A stretch of 64,000 nucleotides of DNA from Eutreptiella sp. 'Long Island Sound 2002'. Lineage: Eukaryota > Euglenozoa > Euglenophyceae > Eutreptiales > Eutreptiaceae. The translations under genes were made by a program, and so were the position numbers. This document shows positions 9,691-21,821 of this stretch, one piece after another (position 1 is the stretch's first letter; each line of letters begins with the position of its first letter). Under the pieces are notes generated by a model, which was not told the origin of the DNA, searched no databases, and saw only the letters and a list, made by a program, of their open reading frames with translations. The stretch is taken from contig OZ038392.1 of assembly GCA_964036045.1 (NCBI GenBank), positions 42,033,478-42,097,477 of the forward strand, in the 5' to 3' direction.

Positions 9691-10852
9691 CCTCCCTAGG
9701 ACAAACAACACAAAACACTTGGCACAAACCATGTGTGGTCGTTTTTCATACAAAGTCATCAATGTCTGAGGCCTTGGCTGCCTCCAGTCCCAAAAGCCCT
9801 TGCTCCAGGGCGTTCATGGACATGCCATGGTGCATGTGGCGGAGGGACACACTTGGCCTCACCAAGGACCAGCCCTTAAAACAATTTTTGAGCCTTCTTT
9901 TGTAAGGCCCATGCCGATACTCCGTTGGGATGGAGGAAAACTGAAAAATGTTCCTCCATTTCTCGGCAAAAAAGGTGGAATGTGCCAAGCACCAATGGAT
10001 CCACCTGGTGGGGGACCCACCTGAGTCTCCCCACGCTTTTGAAAATTTTGAGGTCAACGCACGGTGGCGTTCCACTTGGGTTAGAGTGTACAACTCCCTC
10101 ACCCTCCAAAGCTCATACAAACCCTCAATGCATTTCACCATGACATGCACAACAACCCATAACATAGGTCCCCCAGGGGTCCTCACTGTGGGGACATGCT
10201 CTTTGAGGCAATCCACAAATTGCCTTTGGAAGGGGGGGGAGGTTAGGAAAACTTTGGTGCTTGTTAGATCGAAATCTTTTTTTGTGGCCCTTGAGGCCGA
10301 AGGGAGGCATTCCCTCAGAGGGATGCCTGGGGTCTCATCCTTGAGGGCTTGTTTGAAGGCCTGCAAAGCTGCAAGAGCTTGGGCCTTACCAGGGGTACCA
10401 GGGGGGAGGGCCTGAAGGGTGGTCTCAATGCGCTTTGCAATGCCGTTTAGGATGCGGCATGCTGCATGTTGGTAGTCCCCCGGCCGCCTATCAGGGGTCA
10501 CACTTCTCAAGAATGCCCCCCATCTTGAGGTGGACTCCACCCCCCTTTGCTCAACAATCCCATTGGGGTTTTTGCACAACCAACACTTAGACCCAGCCCC
10601 CCCCATTGCTTGCATCCCCTTCCCATCCCCTGTCAAAATGACAGTGCAAGTCAAAAATTGGTTTTGAAAGAGGACAACGTCCTCCTCCACATCCCTCACC
10701 TCTTGGTTGAGGTAGGCGGAGATGTTAAGGCTTCTCAAAAAACCCTGTTCATCCCCGCAATCCATGCAAAACCATGAGGCCCATAGCTTCACCTTCGAAG
10801 CATATTTTGCCCTCCCCCATACATTGACCCATGCATCCGCACGGGTGGAGGA

Positions 10853-12360
10853 CAAGGTTGGTACCGTACGGCGTTCATGAACGCGTACCGTCCGCGAACG
10901 CGTACCGTCTGGTATTAATACCGCACAGCACGTGTGCGGTATTGAGATGGTGCCGCAGACAGGCACCGCATTGCAGCACGCGCGCACGCTAGACGGAAAA
11001 TTGCCAGATGAATTGAAATATTGCGAAAAACACGCTGCTGGATCGAAAGTTTACTACCGATGTTGGTAATGAGCATTATTATGCATTACGGCACCACTTT
11101 TAGTCTTGAATCGTAATGTCACCATGCTACCATGTGCCTTGTCCGTGAATTTTTGGAGCGAAACGTGACGAATTCTACCACGGTGAAATCCAGAAAACAC
11201 GAAGACGTCAAAGGAGTGGGGGAAAAGAAGTTGGGAGACCCCTTCAAAACCGCGTCAGAAAAGTTCCACCGACGCCAAGCCCAAATGAAGCAACCCGTCG
11301 CCGAAGCTTGCAGCGATCAGCGTGATGACCACCCTACTGACGAGCGGCGTGTATGTTCGGGCCTCAGCCCCTCTCCCTGTGCAAGCGCAAGCCTCATGCT
11401 CCAGTGATGCGTCCACCAATGTGCAAGCCTCAGCAATGGGCATAGAATCAGGGCGAAGCAGCCCTGCGCGCACTGCGCGGGACTTCAAGGCGAAGCAGCA
11501 CTGCGCGTAAAGTCAAGGCGAAGCAGCACTGCGCGTGAAGTCAAGGCGAAGCAGCACTGAGCGTAGAATCAGAGCGAAGCAGCACTGCGCGCACGGCGCG
11601 TGAAGTCAGGGCGACGCGTGAAGTCAGGGCGACGCAGCACTGCCTGGGGCGACCTCCGCGCTGCGCCCAAGCGCCAAGGTAAATAAGCGTCGTCTGCCTC
11701 CAGTGGTATTCGCCAGAAGTCTTGTTTTCAGTGTGTGTCACGTGCGTGTGCCTGTCATTCACATGCAATGAGTGGATCTGTTAATTTGACTTTGGCCTCT
11801 GTGCCTCCATCAACCCTGAGGCGTGGCATGCATGTGTGTATCGATATCCTGATGTGTAGCCTTGCCTTTGTTTAGCTCTGTTGAATCCCGGGACCCCTCT
11901 TTCAAGGCCCACGCTTAGCGCTGGACCAGGAAAAAGACAGTGTGCAGTAAAGTCGACGTTAAAGTATTCTTTGTGTCTGAGTTGCCGGGCAAGACAGGGT
12001 AGAGCTGAAAAGTCATTTGCACGGTGTTTTAAGAAACATTGTCTTTTTGGCTAAACTGCAGGCAGGGTAGTGCATAAAAGGGAAGCAAACAATTTAAGGT
12101 GTGAATCATTTGCAGGGTGTTTTGAGAAACATTAAAAAGCAGGTCTGTGGTAACAAATATTTGTTGAAATTTTCTGGTGTTTTTGGGACAAAAGTTTGGT
12201 TGTTGGAATCAGCTCAAATATATCGTAAAACCAAGGATTCAGCGCACATTTAGTGGTGCCTACTGGGTCTTCATTGGGGCCAGGCGATACCATACAGGAC
12301 ACCGGAGTACTGTATGGTATCGATACCGAACGGTACACGTACTGTATGGTACCAACCCTG
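10853..12360. mobile_element. hAT-like non-autonomous element, copy A (1508 bp)
   Basis: Termini are CAAGGTTGGTACCGTAC and its inverse ending GGTACCAACCCTG. A perfect 8-bp duplication GTGGAGGA flanks it (10845-10852 and 12361-12368). An 8-bp duplication and CARGG-type ends are hAT hallmarks. The uninterrupted site is visible in U2 near 55190. Subterminal copies of CGTACCGTC and TACTGTATGGTA could be transposase-binding sites. The longest internal frame (11132-11407, 91 codons) has no transposase motif. Copy B (47804-49311) has the same length and only scattered substitutions. Confidence 0.9.
11447..11642. repeat. 28-bp tandem repeat inside hAT copy A
   Basis: About six imperfect units of AAGTCAAGGCGAAGCAGCAC plus TGCGCGTG. 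The same array is at about 48398-48593 in copy B. Confidence 0.8.
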
Positions 12361-12935
12361 GTGGAGGATGCCTTCCACAAGGAAGTCGCATCAACTGAAA
12401 TAACAACAATGGCAACGCCACTAGGGGGGGGTTTCCCGATAACTCGGTCCATAGATATTGCATTTTGCACAATTGATTGCAAAGGCACATGGGCAGCTGC
12501 CCTATTGCAGCATGTGGTAGACTTTACAATGGTTGTTTGGGGAAAGTAGGGCATGATCCGTTGCCGAACGGTCCTTAGGTCCCGTTGTGTGCAACGGCGG
12601 GGCATTCGCAAAAGGGCCCGTTGGGAGAGATGCATGCTGCATGCCATGCGTAGCCTGCTCAGGGCCTCATGCTCCTGAGCTGTTAATGCAAGATGGCCGC
12701 CAAGTGGGCCAGACAGGGCAGTGCACGCCCCACCACTGAAACAAACTTTGCCTTTGGTGTTGGTGCCACACACAACGTTTGGGTCACCCAATGGAACTCG
12801 CACCAGCCGCTGAACCGCCTTCAAACGCCGCCGCCGGGCCTTGGGGCACTGCAGATCGGTGTACCGCCGGAGGTTAGCTGTGTTGAGAGTCCACAGGGCC
12901 TCATTAACAGCAGTATCCATGAGGCATAAGAGGAC

Positions 12936-13176
12936 CTGGGCACGAAATGAGGGAGGGTTTTGAAGCAAGGGCCCAAAAAACACACGCGATAATCCACACG
13001 ATAACCCCCGCGATAACTAGGTTATCGCGCGATAACCCCCGCGATAACCCCCTGCGATAACTAGTTAGAGCGCGATGACCCCCCGCGATAACTAGTTAGA
13101 GCACCCAGTTATCGCGCGATAACCCCCGCGATAACTAGTTAGAGTAGGGGTTAGTGCGCACTAACTGGAGGGGTTA
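12936..13176 (-). repeat. Distal part of the B-A intron of U0, palindromic array
   Basis: From the acceptor CCCAG (12937-12936 on the minus strand) to the LTR1 insertion point. Repeats of CGCGATAACC, CCCGCGATAACTAGTTAGAG and GTGCGCACTAACTGG. The remainder of this intron continues at 43213-43490. Confidence 0.8.
13172..13176. repeat. Target duplication GGTTA, left of LTR1
   Basis: GGTTA precedes the 5' LTR here and follows the 3' LTR at 43213-43217. The unoccupied sequence, GGAGGGATTAGAGCAAGC, is seen inverted in U1 near 51630. Confidence 0.8.
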
Positions 13177-13885
13177 AGTAAGAAAAAGTCACTGCCATGT
13201 CTTTCTTGGAGGGCTTGATCCAGCCCAAGCCCCCCTTAAAACCCTTGTGTTGATGCTAAGACAAACTTAAGTGTTTTTGTCTCTCTTTTGTTGCCTAAAG
13301 TACACTTTCTCAAAGTAACTAGGGTTGTGACCCTAGCCCCCCATGAAGTTCACCCCTACCACTCAACTGAGCGGAGGTATCTTCCTTCATGGAGGATATA
13401 CCGAAATAAAATAGGCATTTCATGCTTTAGGCCTTGGAGGTTAAGCCTAGTGGTCACCCACCCCAAGACCCCTATACTCAATTGCTTCTACCACTTATTG
13501 TGGTCCTACTTTGTAACTGTTTCTGAATTCAGTTGCTTGGCCAAGTCATTTTCTGTGTGGTCCTGACATCTATGCCCCACAGTCCTAACCAGCACCATTT
13601 CACCCAAAAGAGCGCACATGAAGTGCCTAATGCTATCTCTGAGGCAAGAGTGAGACCAATTTTCATATAAAATCTTTTGTATTATCCATTTGTGATTGAA
13701 TCTTTGTGTATAAACCTGCTTTGTCTATCTGCAGCCCTTCTGTGTTACACTGGATTCCAAAACCAATCATTGATTCGATCCACATCCTGTTCTTGCTCTA
13801 CTTGCTGCTTTGGTTTGGGTTTTCAACTACAAAACCTGCAAGATATCATCAAAATATCTAGGGCATAAATCAAGGACATCTTTCC
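13177..13885 (+). repeat. LTR1 5' LTR
   Basis: 709 bp, near-identical to 42504-43212 with scattered substitutions. It ends GACATCTTTCC directly before the primer-binding site. Confidence 0.88.
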
Positions 13886-13900
13886 GGTAGCAGAGGCAGT
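13886..13900 (+). promoter_or_regulatory. LTR1 primer-binding site
   Basis: GGTAGCAGAGGCAG directly after the 5' LTR. The same sequence with an added T (TGGTAGCAGAGGC) follows the LTR of LTR2, so both elements probably prime with the same tRNA, whose 3' end would read GCCTCTGCTACCA. Confidence 0.7.
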
Positions 13901-13967
13901 CCCTTGTGACCTTTTGAACCGACCCTGAGAAGAAGTGCAGCACAAAAAGCTCAACAACAAGTTCATC

Positions 13968-16157
13968 ATGTCCACGCCAAGCGTCACGACCTGGCCCATC
14001 AGAAATGTCCAAGTGCAAATGGGCAGCATGGCCTACCCTATGAGTGAACCACCTTACCGAGCTCCACAACATCTCAGTGGCGCATCTGGGTCCCAAGGAG
14101 ATCCAGAACGCAGAAGGGCGGAAGAAAATAAAGGCCTTACCACCGAGGCCTTAGCGGCCCACGTTGGAGACAGCTTCAGTCATCTCCACAGACGTGTAGC
14201 AGCCTCAGTATCCAGATCCAACTGTCCGGCATCATCCTCAACAGCGATTGAAGGCCCTGAGGAGTATCAGGAACTGAGGAAGAAAATGGATGAATACATC
14301 CTCCATGAGGAGTACTACAAATCCATTCGTGGAGAAGATGGAGAGGAGCCATTGGCAGTACATGGATCCAGACCACGTACAGACCTAGGGTCCTACGCGC
14401 ACTCTGGCCCGCCGTCCGACAGAGGCGAGACTGCATCCCTGCCAAGACTACCAAGACCTGAATATCCAAGAGCATGTTGTCCAACCCAAAGGGCTCCCGA
14501 AGTGGGCCCGACTCGAGTTGAAGAACAACTTCATCCAAGGCAAACCTACGGTGCCCTGGACCATACGGCCGAGCTGTTGGTCAAACTCCTGACTGGATCA
14601 GAAGATCCAGATGTGACGGCCCTATCGGAGGCCATTGAGGCTAAACTGGGTATTGCAGAACGCTTACCCAAGCCAGAGTTGCCCTCTCTCTCTCCAGGAC
14701 TGAGTACCCTGGCCGAAGATCTTAAGAGATCAAGGGTCTCAAGGCTGTTGCCTAAGGTCACCTGCCCCAGCCCCTTTCACCCCCGTGCCAGGACTGTGCC
14801 CATGGCTGAACTACAGGACGTGCCTGTCACAGAGATTGAGAAAAGAGGGCTGTCAGCCCTGGCACCTCTTGCCGGCGTGTCGCCTTCAGGCCTAACTCCG
14901 GGGGGTGGGAAGACGGGCAGACCTATTGCCCAGGCGAACATCCCGCTGGAACTGCCGGAGTTCGACCCCAAAAATCTGCCCGAATGGGCAGAAGAATTTG
15001 CACAGTTCCTTTTGCTGACTGGCCAATCCCATGTGGATGTGGCCACCAAATGCTCACTGCTGAAACGCTCATGCAAAAAGAAATTTTTGCAAAAACAGGT
15101 GAAACAGATTGTGAAAACCTGTTCTACCTGGGCAGAGGTACTCCTTAGGTTGGAGAAAACATTCCCAGTCTATGAGACTGACCTCAGCGTACGCACACAG
15201 ATCGAGGAGCTACCTATGCTCCCTGAGTTTCCATCCGCGGCGCGAATTTCTGAATATGTGTGCGACTTGGAGTACTTGTTTTCGAGGATGAACGTGGGCT
15301 CCTATGGAGCCACTGAGCCCCACCTGTGGCTCATGAGTAAGATCCCCCAACGTACGTGGGATGATTGCCGCTCCACCTCTGAGAGGAAGAGCAGGACCCA
15401 CTCGTACGATGAACTGGTGGACCTCTTGATTGAGCTAGCTCTTGAGAGAGAGAATGACTCCCACATGGAGAAATTCCTCAAGAAGCATTTGGGTCGAGGT
15501 GGTACCCCTACCCCCGAACGTGGCGAAGGGAAAGGGCCTAAAAATCCCACTAACACCAACCAGGGAGGTGGTAAAGGGAGGGGTAACCTACGTGCCATGA
15601 ATGAGGTTAAACCCGATGCAGGTACACCTCCCCTGTTCTACTGCAAACCTGTCAATGACAAGGGGGGACCTTGTCATGCCTTTGACTGCGATCTCCGCAG
15701 TGGCTGTATGCTGCAGATGAAACGTCAGCAGCATACCAAAGATGGGAAACCTGTGACCCATCAGGACAATTTCAGGTGTACCATCACCTGTGGCTACTGT
15801 GGCAAACGTCGTCACTACGAGGACGAATGCCACATCAAGAAACGCGAGAGTGACAAACTCAAGCGTCAGGAAGCGGAACGCCAGAAGACCCAAACGCCCG
15901 CCAGAAATCCCCCGAATGGGGATAAAGGTGGTAAAGGAGGTGGCAAGGGGGGTGGCAAAGGTGGACCCCCTAACCCCCAGAGACGCTCATCAGCGCCCGC
16001 TGCTACTCCCCCTCCTGCCGCAGGTGACCCCAAAAAGCGCCCACAGGGGGATAACGCTTCCCCTGAGGGGAATAACTCCAAGAAGAGGCGACTGGCCTGG
16101 ATGGCCAAGTCCCTCATTGCTGCAGGGGTGGATGTCAAGTTCCCTGATGAGGAGTAG
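13968..16157 (+). CDS. gag: LTR1 Gag
   Basis: A 729-codon frame from the first in-frame ATG (the frame itself opens at 13935) to a TAG at 16155-16157. The middle third (about 15000-15480) has the capsid-like, helix-rich character of Ty3 Gag (PEWAEEFAQFLLLTG, VKQIVKTCSTWAEVLLRLE). A nucleocapsid zinc knuckle, CGYCGKRRHYEDEC (C-x2-C-x4-H-x4-C), lies at 15788-15829, followed by a basic tail of GGK repeats and a KKRR signal. It would form the virus-like particle and bind element RNA. pol continues in the same frame after the TAG, so a Gag-Pol fusion would need readthrough. This Gag looks intact. Confidence 0.85.
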   Translation: MSTPSVTTWPIRNVQVQMGSMAYPMSEPPYRAPQHLSGASGSQGDPERRRAEENKGLTTEALAAHVGDSFSHLHRRVAASVSRSNCPASSSTAIEGPEEYQELRKKMDEYILHEEYYKSIRGEDGEEPLAVHGSRPRTDLGSYAHSGPPSDRGETASLPRLPRPEYPRACCPTQRAPEVGPTRVEEQLHPRQTYGALDHTAELLVKLLTGSEDPDVTALSEAIEAKLGIAERLPKPELPSLSPGLSTLAEDLKRSRVSRLLPKVTCPSPFHPRARTVPMAELQDVPVTEIEKRGLSALAPLAGVSPSGLTPGGGKTGRPIAQANIPLELPEFDPKNLPEWAEEFAQFLLLTGQSHVDVATKCSLLKRSCKKKFLQKQVKQIVKTCSTWAEVLLRLEKTFPVYETDLSVRTQIEELPMLPEFPSAARISEYVCDLEYLFSRMNVGSYGATEPHLWLMSKIPQRTWDDCRSTSERKSRTHSYDELVDLLIELALERENDSHMEKFLKKHLGRGGTPTPERGEGKGPKNPTNTNQGGGKGRGNLRAMNEVKPDAGTPPLFYCKPVNDKGGPCHAFDCDLRSGCMLQMKRQQHTKDGKPVTHQDNFRCTITCGYCGKRRHYEDECHIKKRESDKLKRQEAERQKTQTPARNPPNGDKGGKGGGKGGGKGGPPNPQRRSSAPAATPPPAAGDPKKRPQGDNASPEGNNSKKRRLAWMAKSLIAAGVDVKFPDEE

Positions 16158-19100
16158 GGGGGCGGCTCCGAAGAGGAGGACTTGGTTTTCTGGATCCTCG
16201 TGAAAATTGGGGATCAAGTTTTTCGAGCAGTGCTTGACACCGGTGCAACACTTTCCATAGTGGCCCGGCGCCTGCTAAGGACTTTCAAGAAAACTAAGAC
16301 CGTGGCCATAAGAGTAGGGGATGGGCGTACCATCCATTCCTTGGGGGGAGTCGATGTGACTATATGCTTGGGCGACGAAACTGTGACTCAACACTGCAGA
16401 GTGCTGGACACCGACCCCTTTGACATCGTCATTGGTACCGACTTCCTACGAAGAAACCCCAAGGTAAAAATGCTGTCTCTCCAGCGCCCCTATTCTTTGC
16501 ACTGCGACTTTGGCAGTGGGCTCTTCTCCGTACCTTTGGAACTGTCAGGACGAAAAGAGTCTGGGCTGCGCTACGCACCCAAGACTAACTATCGTACTGA
16601 AAACTACCAATTGGCCCGTCACGTTCTTGAAAATGGACTGGCGGCCCTTCAGGTAAACCTGGATGAGATCAAGGTGGAATTGTTTGCGAGCCAACAACAG
16701 CACATCATGCAGTTGTACTGCTCGAAACAACTGAACAATGCTTTCCGTTTCTTCTTGAAAGCAATGGGCCTAGCGTATGCTAACCCTCCCTTCTCCCTGG
16801 TCGCGAAGGTTCTAACCAAAATCGCTTATGAGGGAGGAAGGGTTGTTATGTGCACCCCTGACTGGGGTTGCTCTGGTGAACATGCTTACTGGCGCTGTAT
16901 GCTAGATCGAATGACCGTGGGAAGAGTGCAACTCCCCGACGGCCCCATCTATGTGCCTGGGGACTCAGACACAGCTATGCAGGCCCCTGAGTGGGCCAGT
17001 TTCCTGTCCATCGTCGACGGATCTCTCAATCCTGTACCCCTGTGTGACCTAGACCAGGTGCTACTGAAAGAGGTCATGGCCGAAAATCGTGGCCTGTCCC
17101 TTTATGATCTCAAAAATCCATCTCCTGAGCACCTATCTGCCACACTTACAGGGTGTGAGTCTCCCGAGGACTATCTGGAACCTGCAGCTGTAAAAGAGGA
17201 TGCTGACGACCAACTATCTGAGATCGCCAGCACTATTCCTTCTGTTGATCCCAGCTGTGTTGACCTAAAACATAGTGCCTTCCTAGCCCAGCTGTTGCTA
17301 GAGGAGGTAGATCTAGAGTCAACCTCTGAACCCGCCTCCCCTGTTGGGAAGCCAGTGCTACACATGCAGCCTATGCACACAGGTGAACCCGTGGCCCGGA
17401 GTGCTGATGCTCTGGCGCGGCCTGCTGCTAATAACATGCCATTGTCTGAGCATGACACTCAGGAACTCCGGCGGCTGTTGTACCTGAAGGCCGAAGGTAT
17501 CAAGCGCCAAGAGCGGCTGCAATACCTCAGACAGACCTGGAAATCCTCCATCTGGTCTGAGGAGGACGATGAGTCCTATACGCTGCCTGATCCTGAGATA
17601 CCTCTAGTGTATTCTCTGCACTATGGGGAGCAATGTCCCCCTGAGTGGGACGATGGTTCTGTGCCTGCCGAAACTGCTGATCGGCAGAAAAAGAAAGAAC
17701 ATGGAAAAGGCAACCTCCATGCTGAGGAGGATTTCCTTCAGAAACTCGAGAGTCTTAACCTTGAACCCCGCCTGAAGAAACTGCTGATAACCTATGAGGA
17801 GGTGTTCGGCGCCTTGCCGCCTCCCCTTTCTTGTAAAAAACTGGTCCAGATGGACCTGAAATTGAAACCAGAATTTGAAAAGACGCGAGTGAGGAGTCGT
17901 CCCTATCCCGCTCCACAGGAACAGGTTGAAGAAATCGAGCGCCAGATCCAGGAATGCATTGATGCTGGCCTCGTTGAAGAGTATAAGCACGGGGACTATC
18001 CCCATCACTGCAGTCCCTGTTTCCTTGTTGCCAAACCAGGGTCGACTACCCTACGTCTTGTTGTAGACTATGGTGAGGTCAACAAGAAAACCCAGAACCA
18101 CTCAGGGAGTATTCCTAACATGGAAAACACCCTGGAGTGTATTGCAAATGCAGGTATAAGACCAAAATGGACAAACGCTCTGGTTTCAGGCAGGTGGACC
18201 TAACCGCCGCAGCTCAGAAGCTGTTGGCCTTTATCACCCCTAAGGGTCGTGTCTTCAAGTGGAAGGTTATGCCTTTCGGGGTGGCTAATGCCCCAGCGCT
18301 CTTCCAGGAGCTTATGAACAAACTTTTGTACATACTGAGGCGCAGGCCTCTAGTACAAGAGTTGATTTCTCGGGGTGCAGAAATGGAGGCTCAGATCGAC
18401 GACGTGAGTTTGGGTACTAATACCAAAGAGGACCATGTCCTTCTCCTCCGTGAATTTTTCATTGTCTGTCAAGAAAACCATCTCCGAATCAAACTCAAAA
18501 AATGTGAGTTCATGAAAGAGGAGATGGAGTGTTTGGGTTTCGACGTGGGGTATGGCTGGTGGGAACCAGCCGCGTCTAAGATGCAGCCCCTACAGGACAT
18601 GCCGATTCGCGATGACCCTAAGAAGGGCCTACACGATGTGAGGAGTTTTGTGGGCGCCTGTAATTTCTATCGGCGTCACATCCACAATTTTACTTACTCC
18701 TCTGCACCCCTCACTGACCTAATCAAGAAAACTACTCCCTGGAGGTGGACCTCCAGAGAGGAAGAGTGTTTCCAAGAGTTGAAGAAGAAGATTGCCTCCT
18801 CCAACTGCCTAGGAGTGCCCCGCCCTGAGGGCGAGATAGTCCTGATCACTGATGCCAGTGATGTAGGGGGGGGAGGTACGATCTACCAATGGCAGGAGCT
18901 TGACCCCGCTGAACTAACCCACTGCCATTATCGTACTACTGGACTGAACCGTGATGGTTCGTTGAAACATGACTATCCTACCAGTGAGTGGCGACTGGTG
19001 CCACTGGGACACTGGAATTGGAAATGGAACCAAGCGCGTTCCAATTACAGCACCTATGACCAGGAACTCCTGGCCGGTATGTTGGTGCTATCGTCACAGT

Positions 19101-20932
19101 CCCGACTCCTGGGATCTAACCCTATTGTCTGGCTGTGTGACCAGGAGCCTGTGAAGTCTTTTCAGAAGGGCCCACCACCAGAGAAAGCAAAGCTAAAACG
19201 GTGGTGGACTTACCTGAGCCAGTTCAGGCTGACAGTGCATCATATCCCCGGGATAAAGAATGAACTGTCTGACTATATATCGCGCAACAACTTCGATGCT
19301 TTATTGGTGAGAGCTTTGAGGCGCTCGCCAGAGAAGCTTTCCAGCGTATGGATGTCCAGCTTGACCTGTCCATGCGCACTGCTGGATTCCTGGAGGGTTG
19401 GAGTCTAACCGACTATCAGTCAGAGTATGAAGAAATTCTCCAAACCCTCAGCACTGGTCTCGAACCCCGTGTCATTGACGGGCATTAGTGGTATAAAAAC
19501 AATCAGTACCTCTTCTACGAGGACCGAGTTGTGGTGCCTGAGGCACGACTGGATGGGTGCCTACAGTGGTCCCATCTCAGTTCTGGTCACACTGGCGCTA
19601 ATCGCTCAGTGGACTTCTTCCGTGAGTGTTTCTACTCTAGTCTAACCCTGACTGAACTGAGGTCGCGTATGCAGACCATTGTGGATGCTTGTGGCTGTCA
19701 TGCCAGCAAGCAGCGCGACAGTAGGGATAGGGGCCTGATCTCCAGCTTACCCATACCCTATTGTGCTAACTCTCTTCTCTACGTGGATTTCATTCACGGC
19801 CTACCACGCTTTGGCGGCTATGATAGTTGCCTCGTGGTCACCTGTGGTCTATCTCGCTTCACCCGTGTGTTCCCTTGCAATAAGAAAATCACAGGTGAGC
19901 AGACTGTGAAAATGTTGGTCGAACAATGGTTAGAACCCTATGGAGCACCTAAGCAGGTGCACTCTGATGAGGATGTACGCATCCGCAGTGACACTGGGTG
20001 GTACAAACGAGTGCTAAATGCCCTCAACGTGGAGGTACCACAGGTGTGCCCTATACCCACACGTCTAACCCTCTCTGTGAGAGACAGAACCGTGTGGTGG
20101 AGCAAAACTTAAGAATCCTGATGAAACAGGAGCGTACCAAGGACTGGGTACGCCTAGTGCCCTCGGCAGTGCTGACCATGAACTCAAAGCGGAGCTCTTC
20201 TACGGGTTTCACCCCCCACGAACTGTTCCATGGAGGACGACCAGCATGGTTCTTCAAAACCCCCTTTCCTGAGGACTTCAAGAGCCCTGTGGGAGATTGG
20301 CTGGAACACAAGCAGTCTCTGGCTAACGAGGCTGGTACTAACCTGACACACATTCGTGACCGTGAACAGAGCCGACGGAGCCGCCTACGGCGACCTGCCA
20401 GCTTCAAGGTTGGTCACCTTGTTTTGGTACAACATTCACGCCTACCCTCCTGGCCACGTAACTGCCTACAGGACCCTTACTTTGGACCCTATCGTATCAT
20501 CAGGATAGATGGATCCAGGATCCATGTCAGGTGCAGTCCACGTCTAGGTGGTGAACTGCTGTGTGCACCTAAGCAGTTGAGGCACTATCACACCCCTGAC
20601 GACTTGTCTTGGGATGAGTGGCGCCTCAGCGACAGTGAGGTTGAACGTATAGACCTAGAGAACGCTGCCAGTCCAGAGGAGGCAGACGAACTCGAAGAGA
20701 TGACTGCCGATGAGATGGCAGTCGATGGTTACTACGTGGTTGCAGGTATTGCTCGCCACGAGTATAAACAGGGCTGGAAATTCCTAACCCTGTGGGATGG
20801 CTATGGGTTGTCTGAGGCGACCTGGGAGCCTATGTCAGCCTTCATACAACCAGATGGGAGTATCAACCCCATCTTCCGCACTTACCTCGTTGAGAACAAC
20901 GAGGGGCACCTCCTAACCCGTGCTGAGACTAT

Positions 20933-21821
20933 TGAAGCGGTATGGGGTGCCTCACCCATACCCGCTGCACAGCCTGTGGCGCTCTTCGCCAGGCTGGATC
21001 AGGAATTTTCCTGTTGATGTTACGACATCCTGATTTCTGTGGGATTTCTGTAAAATACCCCAGAAACCGTCTTTTTTCGTCATTTTTGGGCTGGCGACGA
21101 CAGTCGTCGCCTGCGCGACGCAGCTCCAGATCGAAGTTTTATTCTTCGATTTCTAAAGATTTTAGGCAATTTTATTATTGTTTTATCGTTTTTAGAAATA
21201 AAAGATTGTAGCGTGAACTTTTTCGCGGCGTTCCGCGAAGGTCAATTTTTGCGAAAAAAGTCACGTTCACGCATTTTTCAAAAAATCCTGAGGCGATCCC
21301 AGGAATCGCCCAGGCGCCCATGGTGTGGCCCAACAGTGGGCCTTTTCATATGTAGGTTGAATTGGCACAGAAATGCGTCGTGTCGGCTACGCGATGCGTT
21401 GGGGGGAGACACGCAAAATGAGTGTTTTTGACTCAAAAATCACTATATTTCGTTGTTTTTTCGCCCAAAAACCACTGTTTGGCCCAGTTTGGGCAGGATC
21501 TCAGTGGAGATCCTGTTTGCGACGCCTCGTAGCCGTCAGATTTTCTGATGGCGGCGACGCCGTCGCCTTCATTTCATCTTCCTTTTTATGCTATTTTATA
21601 GTATAGAATTGTTACATATACATATTACTTGTCTACATGTTTATTATTGTCTACATATACCTTCATCTCTTGCCCAGGACGCCAGATTGTGTCATGGCCG
21701 AGGCAAGGATTCCAGAAAACTTTGGAGATACCCAAATTCGAGTTCGCGTCTTGGATTTCGTGGATTTGGGGTTGCGCATGCCAAGGGAGGCTTGGAGGTT
21801 GCCCTCCCCCCAAACGCTTCA
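20933..21821 (+). repeat. LTR3 left LTR
   Basis: 889 bp with TG...CA ends. It is AT-rich with a GGCGACGACAGTCGTCGCC palindrome near 21092. An ATG at 21694 opens a 54-codon frame (MAEARIPENFG) that runs into the interior. Confidence 0.85.

Larger units (their letters stand above)
9746..12935 (-). pseudogene. Module A DDE transposase of U0, split by a hAT element
   Basis: The exon runs from the acceptor (CCCAG, at 12936-12937) to a TGA at 9746-9748. Removing the hAT insertion plus one duplication (1516 bp) leaves 1674 bp in a single open frame, 557 residues, the same length as the U1 copy. By U1 numbering: D182 in SVDATSLWKASS; D265 in TGDGKG; a C-x2-C pair at about 279-282 (SKCWLCK); a W-x2-H-W-x3-H segment then E500 in SSIPTEYRH, followed by a basic GW end. 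The order D, D plus Cys pair, His-rich segment, E is that of CACTA/KDZ-type transposases, but similarity is distant and I cannot name the family. Only the hAT insertion breaks it, and precise excision would restore the frame. Confidence 0.65.

Noticed and set aside
11132-11407. 91-codon frame in hAT copies as a transposase
   Set aside because: No BED finger, DDE or hAT C-terminal dimerisation motif, and far too short; conservation between copies is explained by recent transposition.
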